Shown piece after piece: positions 1-10,111 of a stretch of 64,000 bases of DNA. How positions within the stretch are numbered: position 1 is the stretch's first letter; each line of letters begins with the position of its first letter. Both the position numbers and the translations under genes were made by a program. Under the pieces are notes generated by a model. That model did no database searches. It was not told the DNA's origin and saw nothing but the letters and a program-made list of their open reading frames with translations. This stretch comes from Scilla litardierei (lineage: Eukaryota; Streptophyta; Magnoliopsida; Asparagales; Asparagaceae), in assembly GCA_030789695.1 (NCBI GenBank), contig CM061140.1:84196422-84260421 (forward strand), written 5' to 3'.

Positions 1-639
1 GCAACTGCGAAATATCGGGACAACGATAATAATAAAAACATTCATTAATTATTCGAAACATTCAAGTCGTAAAATCTGAGTCTAATAAGAGCGTTTTCCA
101 TGTCCTAAGTGGCTGGAAGACGTGTTGCCCGAGTATCTATCTCAGCTTAGTAGGAAAATCCATTAGATCAGGACTATAGTAAGACTTAGTTAGACGTATG
201 TGCTTGCTAGTTAGAGGTTCCTGATTGCTATTTAGAATCCATGCTAGAAATTGATATAATCGTCTTAGGAGTCACCTTAGTGGTTCTTGCCTAGCTCTGA
301 CCATATTAGACGTCTAGAATTTCCTTTGTTGTTCGCTTGGGTCCATCGATTTCGGGCCAAGTCGAACACAGTTCATTACAGTCTAGTTCCTTAGAAAGTC
401 TTAGCGCTAAGTTTCCTAATCTTTAGTTGGTCGACCGTAGGAATTTTCCGTAGATTTTCCTGAGTCATATTCTAGGGGTGTTTATGTTTCGATCATGCGA
501 CCATATTCCTTGCCCTCGATTCACGAGATCGCCTCATGATGATCGTCGTTAATTTTCGAATCTCTTCGTTGCAAATCTTGAATCTTCTGAAAATATTTTT
601 GATATTCCTCATTCATTAAGTTTAAACTCGTTCGAAAAC

Positions 640-697
<58 letters not shown>

Positions 698-1804
698 CTT
701 AGACTTCATGCTCTTCCGTTGACTTAAATTCATTTTTTTTAATTTCGAAAGTATTGTCGAGATTTTTGATTATTATTTTATAATGTTTTTCCAGCCTATG
801 CTTTTCATACCTATTTAAATACCTTGTTCCTTTTCATATACTAATTTTATTCTGAACCGTACATCTATTTTCCCTAATTCGATTTATAATTTTCTTTTCT
901 TACTTATGCCATTAAAACTTATTCGAATAACTCATCGCGCTTACCTTTAATATATTTTTCTAAGTTACATGGGACTTCGGCATTCAGCGTGTCGATTTTA
1001 TACTCATCATTTTCCTACTTCAAATTTTTGTAAAATACTATCTCCATTTAAATTTATCTCCAATTGAAAAATAATTCATTCACCTCCATACTCATTATTC
1101 TACGTTTAATCCTTATGTCGTGATTTAACTTTCATGCTACCCTTCTACGTTTTACAAGGATATTGTTATATTTTTATTTCATAACTTACATTTTATTATA
1201 TCCTTATTTCGTATTCTATATCCTTTTTCCCTACTTGATTATTTTGAACTATATTTTGTTCCACCCAACCAAGCTTTTCCCTTATATGTCGCCTCATCTG
1301 AACCCGTTCATCCCGATCTTGTTTCATTTCAATTTCGATTTCGGTTCCTCACTATTGTTTAGTTATCACATTAGTGCTTAATGTTGCCTGCGTTAACCTT
1401 AATATTGTATGGTGGGCCCATTAGTATAGATTGTGATGTCGTTGTAGTGCATATAATTACATGGTATATATGAAGTTGCATGTGTGTTAGTATTTATAAA
1501 TATGCGTGTGGATAGCTATACCACTCTAGGGATGTCTGTGTATATAAGAACTAGTGTTGGAATATCTAGTGGGGGTGTATGTAGTTGGGGGTACTTAATA
1601 ATGGTTGAAATAATATGTTGGTAAAGTTGTGTGTATATTAGGTATAATGATACTCGGGTACCTATAATTAAATGTGAATGCCTATTATTTGATCTATATG
1701 TTAGTACGTGTGGGCGTGTGCTCGTACGTAGGTATGTGCTTACGATATGAATATGTGTGATATACGTACGGTAATAGGGTTATAAATTTTGTGTAATTTT
1801 AGCC
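1..1804. other. AT-rich intergenic DNA, no gene recognised
   Basis: No supported gene. Translations on both strands are short and low in complexity: a 70-codon minus-strand frame (521-733) is largely an Ile/Tyr run made by the AT microsatellite, and a 72-codon plus-strand frame (1163-1381) is Phe/Tyr/Leu-rich from T-rich DNA. The segment could include decayed retroelement DNA, but I find no LTR ends, primer-binding site or pol motif. It ends at the base before the LTR of the copia element. The five bases just left of that LTR (1800-1804) read TAGCC and would be one copy of its target-site duplication. Confidence 0.6.
645..691. repeat. (AT)n microsatellite
   Basis: About 47 bp of uninterrupted alternating AT, roughly 23 units, followed by ACATATAC. 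It is a simple sequence repeat, probably length-polymorphic, and produces a spurious Ile-Tyr run when translated. Confidence 0.97.
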
Positions 1805-2485
1805 TGTAAGGATCAATACACTAGAGGGGGGGTGAATAGTGTATATTAAAAAATTGTCGCAAATAAGATGTTAGTAATATTTGCAAAGATGGCATAGAAA
1901 TAAAATGACAAGTGCTGAAAATTAAACCAATCGCAAACACAGAGATTTATCCTGGTTCGGATCCTTGTGATCCTACTCCAGTCCTCTACCCCGTAGAGAT
2001 TTTCAATCCACTATAATCACTTGCCCCGCAAGCACGAACTTACAAAAATGGCGACACTCCCCGTGTCCCAAACTTTGTACAATCTCTAAACAGAGATTCA
2101 AACCTGTTAAATAAGAAATAGAAAAACACCTATAGCCTTGTTATAAATTTCATAGAATGAATTCAAGGATGGTGTTTAGAAGATGAACTTCAAGATGTAA
2201 AAGATATGTAATGAAGCGTAACACTTGAAGTTCTCTGGTTCATAAAAGAAGAGAGAGATCTATTGATATCTTCTTGCAATTATGAACACAAACAACTTTC
2301 CAAAAGTGATGTTGAAAATCCAAGTTCTTCCGTTCTTAAATGAAGAGAGAAATCTAATGATTTCTTCTTACAAATAAGAAAAGAACAACTAATGGCAGAA
2401 TTACTTAAGAAAATCAAAGACTTGCTTTCAACAAAATCAGAATTTAGAAGAGGAAAGTGTGTGGAAAATGAAAGGGGGTACCCTT

Positions 2486-2495
2486 GCTTTTATAG
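2486..2495 (-). promoter_or_regulatory. TATA box of the LTR promoter
   Basis: The minus strand reads CTATAAAAGC, a strong plant TATA box, about 610 bp into the LTR from its U3 end. Transcription would start about 30 bases further left, near 2455-2460, leaving about 650 bp of R-U5. Position and match are seen directly; use as a promoter is inferred. Confidence 0.7.
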
Positions 2496-2540
2496 GTTTT
2501 AGAAACGGTTGTGAACGGCTCTAAAAGAGACGTTGCACAA

Positions 2541-2583
2541 CGTTCAGAAACTGAGAGGAACATTGGAGAACGGTCAGAAACTG
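2541..2583 (-). repeat. Short direct repeat in LTR U3
   Basis: Two 13-mers, CGTTCAGAAACTG (2541-2553) and CGGTCAGAAACTG (2571-2583), differ at one base and lie exactly 30 bp apart, just upstream of the TATA box in the minus-strand sense. The location is that expected for promoter-proximal enhancer repeats in an LTR; no function is shown. Confidence 0.6.
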
Positions 2584-2613
2584 TTCTGGAAAGTTTCAGT
2601 CCCAAAAGCATTT

Positions 2614-2643
2614 TGGCATGCTACGAAAATTCGTAGCCTGCCA
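2614..2643. repeat. 30-bp quasi-palindrome, LTR copy 1
   Basis: An inverted repeat with core CTACGAAAATTCGTAG (2621-2636), flanked by TGGCATG on the left and CCTGCCA on the right. Arms of 15 bases pair at about 13 positions. The same 30-bp design occurs at 3321-3350 and 6231-6260. Confidence 0.8.
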
Positions 2644-2742
2644 ATTTTGAAACGGTAACAAACGGTCACAAAATTTAGGTGACATGGAATAGATAACGGA
2701 TAGATCCTTTTCTGAAAGTATCAAGTCAAAATATAACTGTTT

Positions 2743-2772
2743 TGGTAGGCTAGGAAAAATCCTAGTAGGCTA
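2743..2772. repeat. 30-bp quasi-palindrome, diverged LTR copy
   Basis: The core CTAGGAAAAATCCTAG (2750-2765) is a hairpin in the same TGG...GGCTA frame as the other copies, but the outer arms pair poorly. It is probably a diverged member of the family. Confidence 0.55.
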
Positions 2773-3103
2773 ATACTTAAAAATACGAATTTTGACTTAG
2801 GATTGAAATGAGTTAGGAGATGATGTAGATTTGAGCTTTAGGGATATATGATAAGATATAACCAAGGCCCTGAAGCTATCTAAAAAGTAAAAATTACATC
2901 ATTCCGTAGATACGTGTTTCACACGTAATTTGAGTAGCAAGGTTGTTTTTGCAAAATCTCTTTGTACTTTGATCATATGCGTGATGTGAACGAATTTGCG
3001 TTGAAGCTGCACATCTGCATAGATAAAGTTAGTAACATGAAATATATTGATTTGTCACATCAAAACCTTATGGAAGAGAGGATGGAATTTCCAAGTTCCA
3101 ACA

Positions 3104-3121
3104 TTCTCCCCCTTTTTGATG
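3104..3121 (-). promoter_or_regulatory. Primary polypurine tract (plus-strand primer)
   Basis: Directly next to the LTR, the minus strand reads ATCATCAAAAAGGGGGAGAA and runs straight into TGTTGG of the LTR. A purine run abutting the 3' LTR primes plus-strand DNA synthesis in LTR retroelements. This placement fixes the LTR boundary at 3103. Confidence 0.88.
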
Positions 3122-3784
3122 ATGACAAATAATGAAGTATAAAATGTGAGTTAACAAGTGTTAATAAGATTTAATGAGTTTAGTAACATGAACAAAGGTG
3201 ATGTTGATATTAAAAGTAAGTGATGTTACTGATGTTACTCCCCCTGAGTATAGTCATATAGACTCCCCCTGAATATATGCATATTTCTCCCCCTTTGTCA
3301 TCCACAAAAAGTGGAAAAATTGGCAAGCTACGATTTTTCGTAGCAGGCCAAATTAGAAAACAGAGGAAACTAAAAAATGAACAGAGACAGAGTATGTAAA
3401 GAGCATATAAGGAACAAAAGGAACTAACACTTAAAGAAACTAACACCAAATCAGAGAGATGAAGTACACAAAAGAACTATCATAGATTTAACATAACATC
3501 GATGATAACCAAACTTAAGTAAGCCCAGTAAAGCATATGCATCTGAAATACCAACAAAACACCCATTAAAAACAACATGCAGAACCCACAAACTACAGAA
3601 CCAATGATCAACAGACTAACGTCATGGACGACTAACATACTGAAACAACATAAGAACCCCATAAACAACCAACAGACAGAACCAGTGATAAAACAACCGA
3701 CCATAAAGAGCAACCATACGGCAGATGGGAAAGCAAGGAGAGGCGTAAGTCATAGCAAGCATGGAGTGAAGGCGACCAACGGAA
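3122..3784 (-). other. Untranslated region between extra ORF and LTR, with three more polypurine boxes
   Basis: This 3' noncoding part of the element contains three further exact copies of the minus-strand octamer AGGGGGAG, at 3238-3245, 3263-3270 and 3287-3294, besides the LTR-adjacent one at 3106-3113. It also holds the quasi-palindrome at 3321-3350. Translations here are short and unremarkable. Repeated polypurine tracts before the 3' LTR are, as I recall, a described trait of Sireviruses. Confidence 0.75.
3321..3350. repeat. 30-bp quasi-palindrome, internal copy 2
   Basis: GCTACGA (3327-3333) and TCGTAGC (3338-3344) form a perfect 7-bp stem with a TTTT loop. The flanks TGGCAA and AGGCCA extend the same 30-bp design seen in the LTR at 2614-2643. 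Confidence 0.8.
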
Positions 3785-4945
3785 TCAATGGGGATGGTAC
3801 GACGAGGAACCCGGAGAAGAGCGACGGGTGCGAGTGCGGCGGGTAGGGAGGATGTCGGCGGATTCCAGCGAGGAGTGAAGTGAGGATTGTTCCACTTGAA
3901 TCTGCTCAAGAACGGTGGAATGGTGACGAAGAACATCGTCGTACTTGCTCATCTGAATCTGAATACCAGTAAACCTGTCAGCAACCTGAGTAGAAAGACG
4001 ATCGAAGAGAACTGCATTGGTCTCTCTAGAAGGGCTAACTCCATCCTTAGACGTATGAATCTTCCTGCCGCAGCGAGAGAGGGAAGAGCCTGGAAACGGT
4101 GCTTTGCTATGAGAGGAAGATGGCGGAGCAGGAGGATGCGAAGAGTCATCGTCAGAAGCAACGGTGGTGTCGTCATCGGCGTCATCGTCAGGAGAAGAAG
4201 CATCACCCGGTAGTCCCATGCTTTGGAGGATGTTTTCATCGATGTGAACGTCATTCTGAAGCATCAGTTCGCCGTCGGTGGGAACGCCAAAAGCGCGAAG
4301 TATCAGGGTGATGATACTGGGGAAATAGAAATGAGTGGAAACAGGTCGCATCATATAACGAAGAAGCAAATGGCCCCAGTGAATAGGATAACCGGCCATG
4401 ATCGCATAGAGACAGTGAAGATAGGCATTGCTCAAATAGTTCACAGACCCAGCCTTCGGCATCAAATTGAAAATGACGATTTTGTGGAGGATGCGGGCCT
4501 CAGGCCGGAGTTTGGATGCAGACATATGGGGGGTCATCTTTGGGGCGAGACGAGAATTGATAACAGGGTCGTTCATCGGAAAAGAGAGGATGCCGAGATT
4601 ATTCGGCGGCTGATTGATGATGGTGGCAAGTTTGGTGCTGTTGACGGTGAAGCAAACGCCCCGAACCTGAGTGGAGAAGTACTTCTGACCACGGTGGACC
4701 GTAGTCTCAAGATTGGCATAGAATTCCCGCACTAAGGTAGGGTAATAGGGGGTTTTGTTGGTGATCGACCAGAGTTGATGAAGCCCAACAATGGCGAGAA
4801 GCTTCTTGACCTGCATCATCATCGGCGTGCCGTAGTCGAGAAAGCGCTCCGGATGAAAGCGAGTGGCCTCCGAGCGAAGATAGCGTTCTTGGGCAGCGAC
4901 CGAACAGAACCGATCAGAGGGTGACGGGAAAGTGGGGTCGGCCAT
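3785..4945 (-). CDS. Envelope-like / extra ORF protein of Sirevirus-type element
   Basis: An intact frame of 386 codons in the pol orientation, between pol and the 3' LTR, the position of the env-like or additional ORF in SIRE/Maximus elements. I start it at the Met at 4945 (context CACCATGG, a good Kozak fit). An upstream Met at 5050 would add 35 hydrophobic residues, which could be a signal or membrane segment or chance. Residues 71-79 read LVREFYANL and 94-96 VRG, a pattern I associate with the 'putative plant transposon protein' domain of retroelement ORFs. Residues 253-267 are highly acidic, 313-362 could form a coiled coil, and 369-375 are Arg/Thr-rich. No clear internal transmembrane segment or furin-like site is visible, so a true envelope role is doubtful. 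Function unknown. The ORF is visibly more GC-rich than the DNA around it. Confidence 0.7.
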   Translation of the reverse strand: MADPTFPSPSDRFCSVAAQERYLRSEATRFHPERFLDYGTPMMMQVKKLLAIVGLHQLWSITNKTPYYPTLVREFYANLETTVHRGQKYFSTQVRGVCFTVNSTKLATIINQPPNNLGILSFPMNDPVINSRLAPKMTPHMSASKLRPEARILHKIVIFNLMPKAGSVNYLSNAYLHCLYAIMAGYPIHWGHLLLRYMMRPVSTHFYFPSIITLILRAFGVPTDGELMLQNDVHIDENILQSMGLPGDASSPDDDADDDTTVASDDDSSHPPAPPSSSHSKAPFPGSSLSRCGRKIHTSKDGVSPSRETNAVLFDRLSTQVADRFTGIQIQMSKYDDVLRHHSTVLEQIQVEQSSLHSSLESADILPTRRTRTRRSSPGSSSYHPH

Positions 4946-6322
4946 GGTGATCGAAAGATAGAAAATGAAAACAAAGAGTGGAAGAGGAGAACAGAGGATG
5001 GGAAAAGAAAGAAAGGATTTCGAAATAAATAGAAAGAAACAGAAGCCCAATCAGTTGCCATGATAAGAAGTGGAAGCGGTTGCTAGAACTGAAGGAAGTT
5101 TGAACACCAGAAAAATTCAAAATACAGAAATCCGAACAGATGGGAAGAAGAAGAGGCAGCGGTTAGAAGAACGTGTACCCGTTGGTTGCAAAAATAAGAG
5201 GCAGTGAAGAGACCCAAAATAATCAAAGAGATAGTAATGAATGTGAAACCCGAGGTACATGGGGAAGGTAAAAAAATAATGAATGGTAGGTCAACATTAA
5301 AAAGGTAGGTAAAAAATATTGGAAGTTGAACAAAAAATTAAAGACCATAAGAGAGAAAGATATGTTGGCCGAATTCAAATGAGAAGGCCAAGGCAAATGT
5401 CAGGGAGAACTCTCTTGGAAAAGGAAATATATTAAATAATAAGAATAAAATAATAAAAAATAATAATAAAAAATATGGTGAAAGTTCCCAGGAGATGCCG
5501 TATAGAGAGATGAGGCGGTTTGGTGGCTTGGGCAAATAAGAAGCATCCATGTGGAGGAGAAGAATTGAATGGAGTAGGTAGAAATAAAGTTAAGAAGTGA
5601 AGTATATTAAAAAATATTAAACAGATTTGAAGTGTCTCACGTGATGCCAAAGAGGTCAACCTGAATGTAAAATGGGTTGATGACGTGGACTAATAAGAAA
5701 CACCCAAGTGGCGGTTTTGAAAGCCGAATTTAATAGGGTAGTTGGCCGAATGAAATTGGGTTACGGTTTTGGCCAGAGGGTAGGTGGTCGAATTAAATAT
5801 ATTAAATTAGAAACTAATTTCCAACGGGATGAAATACTATTGGACTGCGGTTTGGCCGTGAAAAGGGGCAGAAGAAATAAATTTTTGTCTTCTTGTGAAG
5901 TCCAAATCAATAGAGAAACGAAAGTACAGAGTGCAAAATGGAAAGTTCAAAGAATGAGAAGGAATGTCAGTGCCTTTTCCAATGTGAAAAGCAGAGAATA
6001 TCGGAAAAGACAAAAGAGAAGTATCCATGTGGCAGTAGAGAGAACACAGATAGCAACATGAATCAAAAAGATAGAGACAAAGTGGACGAGAACGGGTAAG
6101 AATTTTGATATGAAATTTGATTTGAGAATAAAATATAGGAGAAGTGTTTTTTAAAAAAATCCAAATTCTAGGGATCAAAGTAGGTACAAAACGGAGAACA
6201 GAAAAAAAATTGTTTAAAAATTGGTTAAATTGGTATGCTACGAAATTTGGTAGCATGCCAAAAATAAATAGTAACCAAACAATTATAGAAAAATTCATAT
6301 AAATCAAAATAAATGAATATAC
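4946..6322 (-). other. Spacer between pol and extra ORF
   Basis: About 1.4 kb of A-rich (plus strand) DNA with no frame I can assign. The longest frames (minus 5837-6307, plus 5708-6061) have no recognisable motif and are biased in composition. A third 30-bp quasi-palindrome lies at 6231-6260, just after the pol stop. The spacer would be the leader of the extra ORF if that is expressed from its own or a spliced transcript; no splice site was identified. Confidence 0.6.
6231..6260. repeat. 30-bp quasi-palindrome, internal copy 3
   Basis: The halves TGGTATGCTACGAAA and TTTGGTAGCATGCCA pair at 13 of 15 positions with no loop. Same length and consensus as 2614-2643 and 3321-3350. It lies about 60 bp beyond the pol stop codon. 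Confidence 0.8.
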
Positions 6323-7920
6323 TCATATATCAAATTCTGATGCACTAATAATGCCCAGATTTCTTCTAAGTTTGAGAAAAGTTTCTTCCTTCAAAGGCTT
6401 AGTTAAAATATCGGCAACTTGATGTACAGTAGAAATAAATTTTAAAATAATATCACCTTTCTGAACATGATCATCTAAAAAATGATGACGTACATCAATA
6501 TGTTTAGTGCGTGAATGATGAACTGGATTTTAGACAAATTAATAGCACTAGTATTATCACACATTATAGGACATGTGGGACAATTAATACCATAGTCTGA
6601 AATAGTTTGTTTCATCCATAAAATTTGAGCACATGCTAAACCAGCGGCAATATATTCTGCCTCGGTTGTAGATAATGAAACAGAGTTTTGCTTTTTGCTA
6701 AACCAGGAAACTAAGGCATGTCCTAAAAAGTGACATGTACCACTAGTACTTTTACGGTCTGATTTACAACCAGCAAAATCTGCATCACTATATGATAATA
6801 AATCAAATGTGTTTGTTTTAGGATAAAATAAACCAAAATCAGAAGTATACTTAACATATCTAATAATCCGTTTTACGGCAGTTAAATGTGAAACTTTAGG
6901 ATCTGCCTGAAATCGTGCACATAAACAAACTGAAAACATAATGTCTGGTCTACTTGCAGTTAGATAAAGTAAGGAGCCAATCATACCTCTGTATAGACGT
7001 TGATCAACACTCTTACCATTTAAATCTTTGTCGAGGGAAGTAGATGTACTCATCGGAGTATGTTTTTCTGCAGAACTTTCTAAACCAAAGCGTTTGATGA
7101 GTTCTTTAGAGTACTTGCTTTGGTGGATGAATATTCCTTCCTTCATTTGTTTGATTTGAAGACCGAGGAAATAGTTTAGTTCACCCATGTGACTCATCTC
7201 AAATTCTTTCTGCATAATTTTAGAGAAATCTTGACAAAGAGATTTGTTAGTAGAACCAAAAATAATATCATCAACATATATTTGAATAATGATAATATCA
7301 GAATTTATGTTTTTAATAAATAAAGTAGAATCTATTTTACCAATAGAATATCCTGAATTTAAAAGATAACTTTTAAGTCTTTCATACCAAGCACGAAGTG
7401 CTTGTTTGAGACCATATAAAGCCTTTTTCAATTTAAAAACATGATTTTCAAAATTTTCATGAATAAAACCCGGAGGTTGTTCTACATAAACTTTTTCTTT
7501 AAGAAAACCATTTAAAAAAGCACTTTTCACATCCATTTGAAAAAGTTTAAAATCTTTAAAACAAGCGAATGATAATAACATTCTAATAGATTCAAGACGA
7601 GCAACTGGTGCATAGGTTTCATCATAATCAATACCTTCTTCTTGATTATAACCTTGTGCAACCAATCGTGCCTTGTTTCTAATTACCTGACCAGATTCAT
7701 CCAATTTATTTTTGAATACCCACTTGGTACCAATTATTGAATGATCTGATGGTCTGGGAACTAATTCCCAAACTTCATTTCGTTGAAATTGGTTGAGTTC
7801 TTCCTGCATAGCCATAATCCATGAACTGTCTTCACATGCATCTTTGATGTTCTTTGGTTCAATGGTTGAGAGAAATGCACAATGTGCCATTTGCTCTATT
7901 TGGCGACGAGTTCTTACTCC
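6323..7920 (-). pseudogene. Reverse transcriptase-RNase H part of copia pol, frameshifted at both ends
   Basis: The C-terminal pol domains. Counting from the Met at 7890: residues 52-240 are the RT (RVT_2 type) with [11 protein letters not shown] (catalytic Asp 120) and YVDD at 205-208. RNase H motifs follow: YSDADFAG (367-374), STTEAEY (407-413) and CDN (444-446). Catalytic residues are present. LKQALRAWY (161-169) has Leu where copia RTs usually have Pro. The coding frame enters from about 7920, upstream of the Met, after a frame change from integrase near 7917. It is lost again near 6528, in an A-run of the coding strand; the RNase H tail then continues in another frame to a stop at 6323-6325. 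Frame changes are described only; no repaired protein is given. Confidence 0.93.
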
Positions 7921-9144
7921 ATCGTAATATCTCCAATAATTAACTCTGATGGATGATTTGGAACTTGTACAAATGCCTTAGGAAGATCTGTATTATCTGA
8001 AATAGACTCAACAAAATGATTAGTAGCATCAATTTCATCAAGTTTAATATTATCTAAGGAATTAGAAAGAGGTAATATATTCTCTTCATCATCAATGATG
8101 GGAGAATTAGATGAAGGATTTTCATCAAATGTGACATGTAAAGATTCTTCAACTGTTGAAGTTCTTTTGTTGAATACTCTGTAGGCTTTGCTACGTGTTG
8201 AGTATCCAACAAAAATACCTTCATCAGATTTAGAATCAAATTTGTCGAGTGCATCTTTAGTATTAAGAATGAAACATTTACATCCAAACACTTTAAAATA
8301 AGATACACGAGGAATGCGATTAAAAAATAATTCAAAACAAGTTTTATTAAGCAATGGCCTTATAAGAACTTTATTCATAATGTAGCAGGCAGTTGCAACA
8401 GCTTCTGCCCAAAAATACTTAGGAAGATTACTATCACAAAGCATTGTTCTTGCACATTCTTGTAAAGTTCTATTTTTCCTTTCTACTACTCCATTTTGTT
8501 GTGGGGTACGAGGAAAAGAAAAATTATGTGTAATGCCATTTTCATTACAAAACTTGGTAAAAGATTCATTTTCAAATTCTCCCCCATGATCACTACGAAT
8601 AGTGATAATGTTAGAGGATTTGATTTTTTGTATCTTTTTACAAAATATTGAAAATTCTTCAAAAGCATCATTCTTGTTTTGTAAGAATATAACCCCAAGT
8701 GTATCTAGAATAATCATCAACAATGACAAATGCATATATACTTCTATTCAAAGAAGCTACTCTTGAAGGACCAAACAAATCTAAATGAAGAAGTTCTAAT
8801 AGTCTCATTGTTGAGATAACGTCCTTTGATTTAAAAGAAGATTTATGCATTTTTCCTTGTTGACAAGCATCACAAAAATGGTTGTGTTTGAAAGAAATAT
8901 TTGGTATTCCATTAACTAACTTGTGTTTTGAAATACGTGCTAGGTTTTTGAAATTAGTGTGTCCAAAACGTTTATGCCATAAAAGAGTATCATCTAATGT
9001 AATCATTAAACAATGATTATGAGTGGTAACAGACATGCATAAGATATATATGTTATTCTCACGCTTACCACGAAATAAGATAGATGACATATCAGAATCA
9101 TAAATTATGCAATCATTTTGTTCAAAAACTATTTTATAATTTTT
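7914..9144 (-). pseudogene. Integrase part of copia pol, frameshifted
   Basis: Inserts element cDNA into host DNA. The N-terminal zinc finger is visible as WHKRFGH followed by CDAC (about 8977-8862). The catalytic core has its first Asp in LHLDLFGP (about 8780), the second in IRSDHGGEF and the Glu in NGVVERKN. The last two acidic residues are separated by 35 positions, matching DD35E. After the core, KVFGCKCF and DEGIFVGY are typical of copia integrases. A frame change in a run of four G on the coding strand (8693-8696) splits the core between first and second Asp. The second piece ends early at 7914-7916 because of another frame change near 7917. Its first 14 codons (8735-8694) are out-of-frame readings, not protein. 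Confidence 0.92.
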
Positions 9145-9436
9145 ATCACATAATTGACTAATAGAAAGTAAGTTGTGTTTCAAACCGTCAACCAGATGAA
9201 CATTCTCAATGATAGGCTGATTTGTATTACCAACTGTTCCAGTGCCTATGATTTTTCATTTCTTGTTGTCACCAAAGGTAACTGTGCCTCCATCTTTATA
9301 TTTAACGGTTGAAAGCAAGTTGACATTTCCTGTCATATGTTTTGAACATCCACTGTCCAAAATCCATCTTTCTTTCTTAGGTACCTGAAAGATAAAACAT
9401 TAAGCATTGGTACCCTTTGTTTGAGGGTCCTTGGGA
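9145..9436 (-). pseudogene. Copia aspartic protease, two stop codons
   Basis: The retropepsin that matures Gag-Pol. The minus strand encodes WILDSGCSKHMTG, with catalytic Asp-Ser-Gly at 9357-9349, the copia signature. About 50 codons later the frame reads LLSISQL, the usual end of the domain before the integrase. In-frame stops lie at 9400-9402 (before the active site) and 9256-9258 (TGA, inside the domain). The protease frame differs from the upstream Gag frame, with the change near 9440 in an A-run. It is the same frame as the first half of integrase. Confidence 0.88.
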
Positions 9437-10111
9437 TTAGATTTTAGGAAGCCAAACCCAAGTGGAATTTGGCTTTCTAATGTAATCATTAGAATGAACA
9501 ATAGAATGTATAAAATGAGAAATATAACTATTTCTATCATTTAAACATGAATCCTTAGGAACCCATATACTAATTGTAGTAGGTTTCCTAGGAAATGTTT
9601 TTGAAATGTTAGTAACATTTCTTTGTGAAGAAGAAGTAGGAATGTTTACTTTCTTCGTGTAAATAAATGCATGATTCTTCTTTTGTGGTTTAACAAAAGT
9701 TGTTTTACCACAAGAGGAAGAAGTGTTATAAGTTTTGGGTGCATCCTTTTTAGAATATCCCAATCCTTGTCTATGATTTGCTGGATATTGAATTTTAAGC
9801 AAATCATCGAGATTAGTCTTTCCTTTGTTAAATTTATTAACATTGGATGACATCTCGTCGTATTTCATCTTTAGTGATGAAATACTTTTATCCATTTCGG
9901 ATATTTGTGTATGTAATTCTAAATTCTTAGTTTTGAGAATAACATTCTCTTTACTAAGATCCAAAACTTGAGAAGAAGTATTCTCAGTGTTTTTAGAAGA
10001 TGATAATTCTTGATATTTAGAAAGAAGATCATCATTATTCTGTTTCAATGATTTATGTTGACTATTCAATTTTTTGAAACGCGAATAGAGATCTTTTAAT
10101 GCATCAAGTAA
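9437..10111 (-). pseudogene. C-terminal Gag / linker, coiled-coil region
   Basis: Same frame as the Gag fragment upstream, separated only by the TAA at 10112-10114, so it is the continuation of Gag-Pol rather than a separate gene. The first 80 or so residues are rich in Lys/Glu/Leu/Ser in a heptad-like pattern (for example TKNLELHTQISEMDKSISSL), suggesting a coiled coil. The rest is basic and Ser/Asn-rich, ending in TWVWLPK, a common linker motif before the copia protease. It ends at a stop (9437-9439) produced by a frame change in an A-run. Confidence 0.8.

Larger units (their letters stand above)
1805..3103 (-). repeat. 3' LTR of the copia element
   Basis: Read on the minus strand the LTR starts TGTTGGAACTTGG at 3103 and ends GATCCTTACA at 1805, giving canonical TG...CA (TGT...ACA) ends and a length of about 1,299 bp. 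The right boundary is set by the adjoining polypurine tract. The left end carries the CACCCCCCTCTAGTGTATTGATCC type of terminus common in plant copia LTRs. A TATA box lies at 2486-2495. Only one LTR is present, so the boundaries cannot be confirmed by LTR-LTR comparison. Confidence 0.88.

Noticed and set aside
521..733. Minus-strand 70-codon frame with Ile-Tyr repeats
   Set aside because: Created by the AT microsatellite; the remaining residues show no domain I can name.
1..1804. A second LTR retrotransposon fragment to the left
   Set aside because: The sequence has the look of decayed element DNA, but no LTR end, polypurine tract, primer-binding site or coding motif could be pointed to.
4223..4735. 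Plus-strand 170-codon frame opposite the extra ORF
   Set aside because: It is a shadow on the other strand of the 386-codon frame, with no motif of its own.
3785..4945. A true viral envelope glycoprotein
   Set aside because: No central transmembrane helix, cysteine pattern or cleavage site is visible; only the position matches env, so the entry is called envelope-like.
5708..6307. Short frames in the pol-extra ORF spacer (plus 5708-6061, minus 5837-6307)
   Set aside because: They overlap on opposite strands, are biased in composition, show no recognisable domain and lie inside the retroelement's noncoding spacer.
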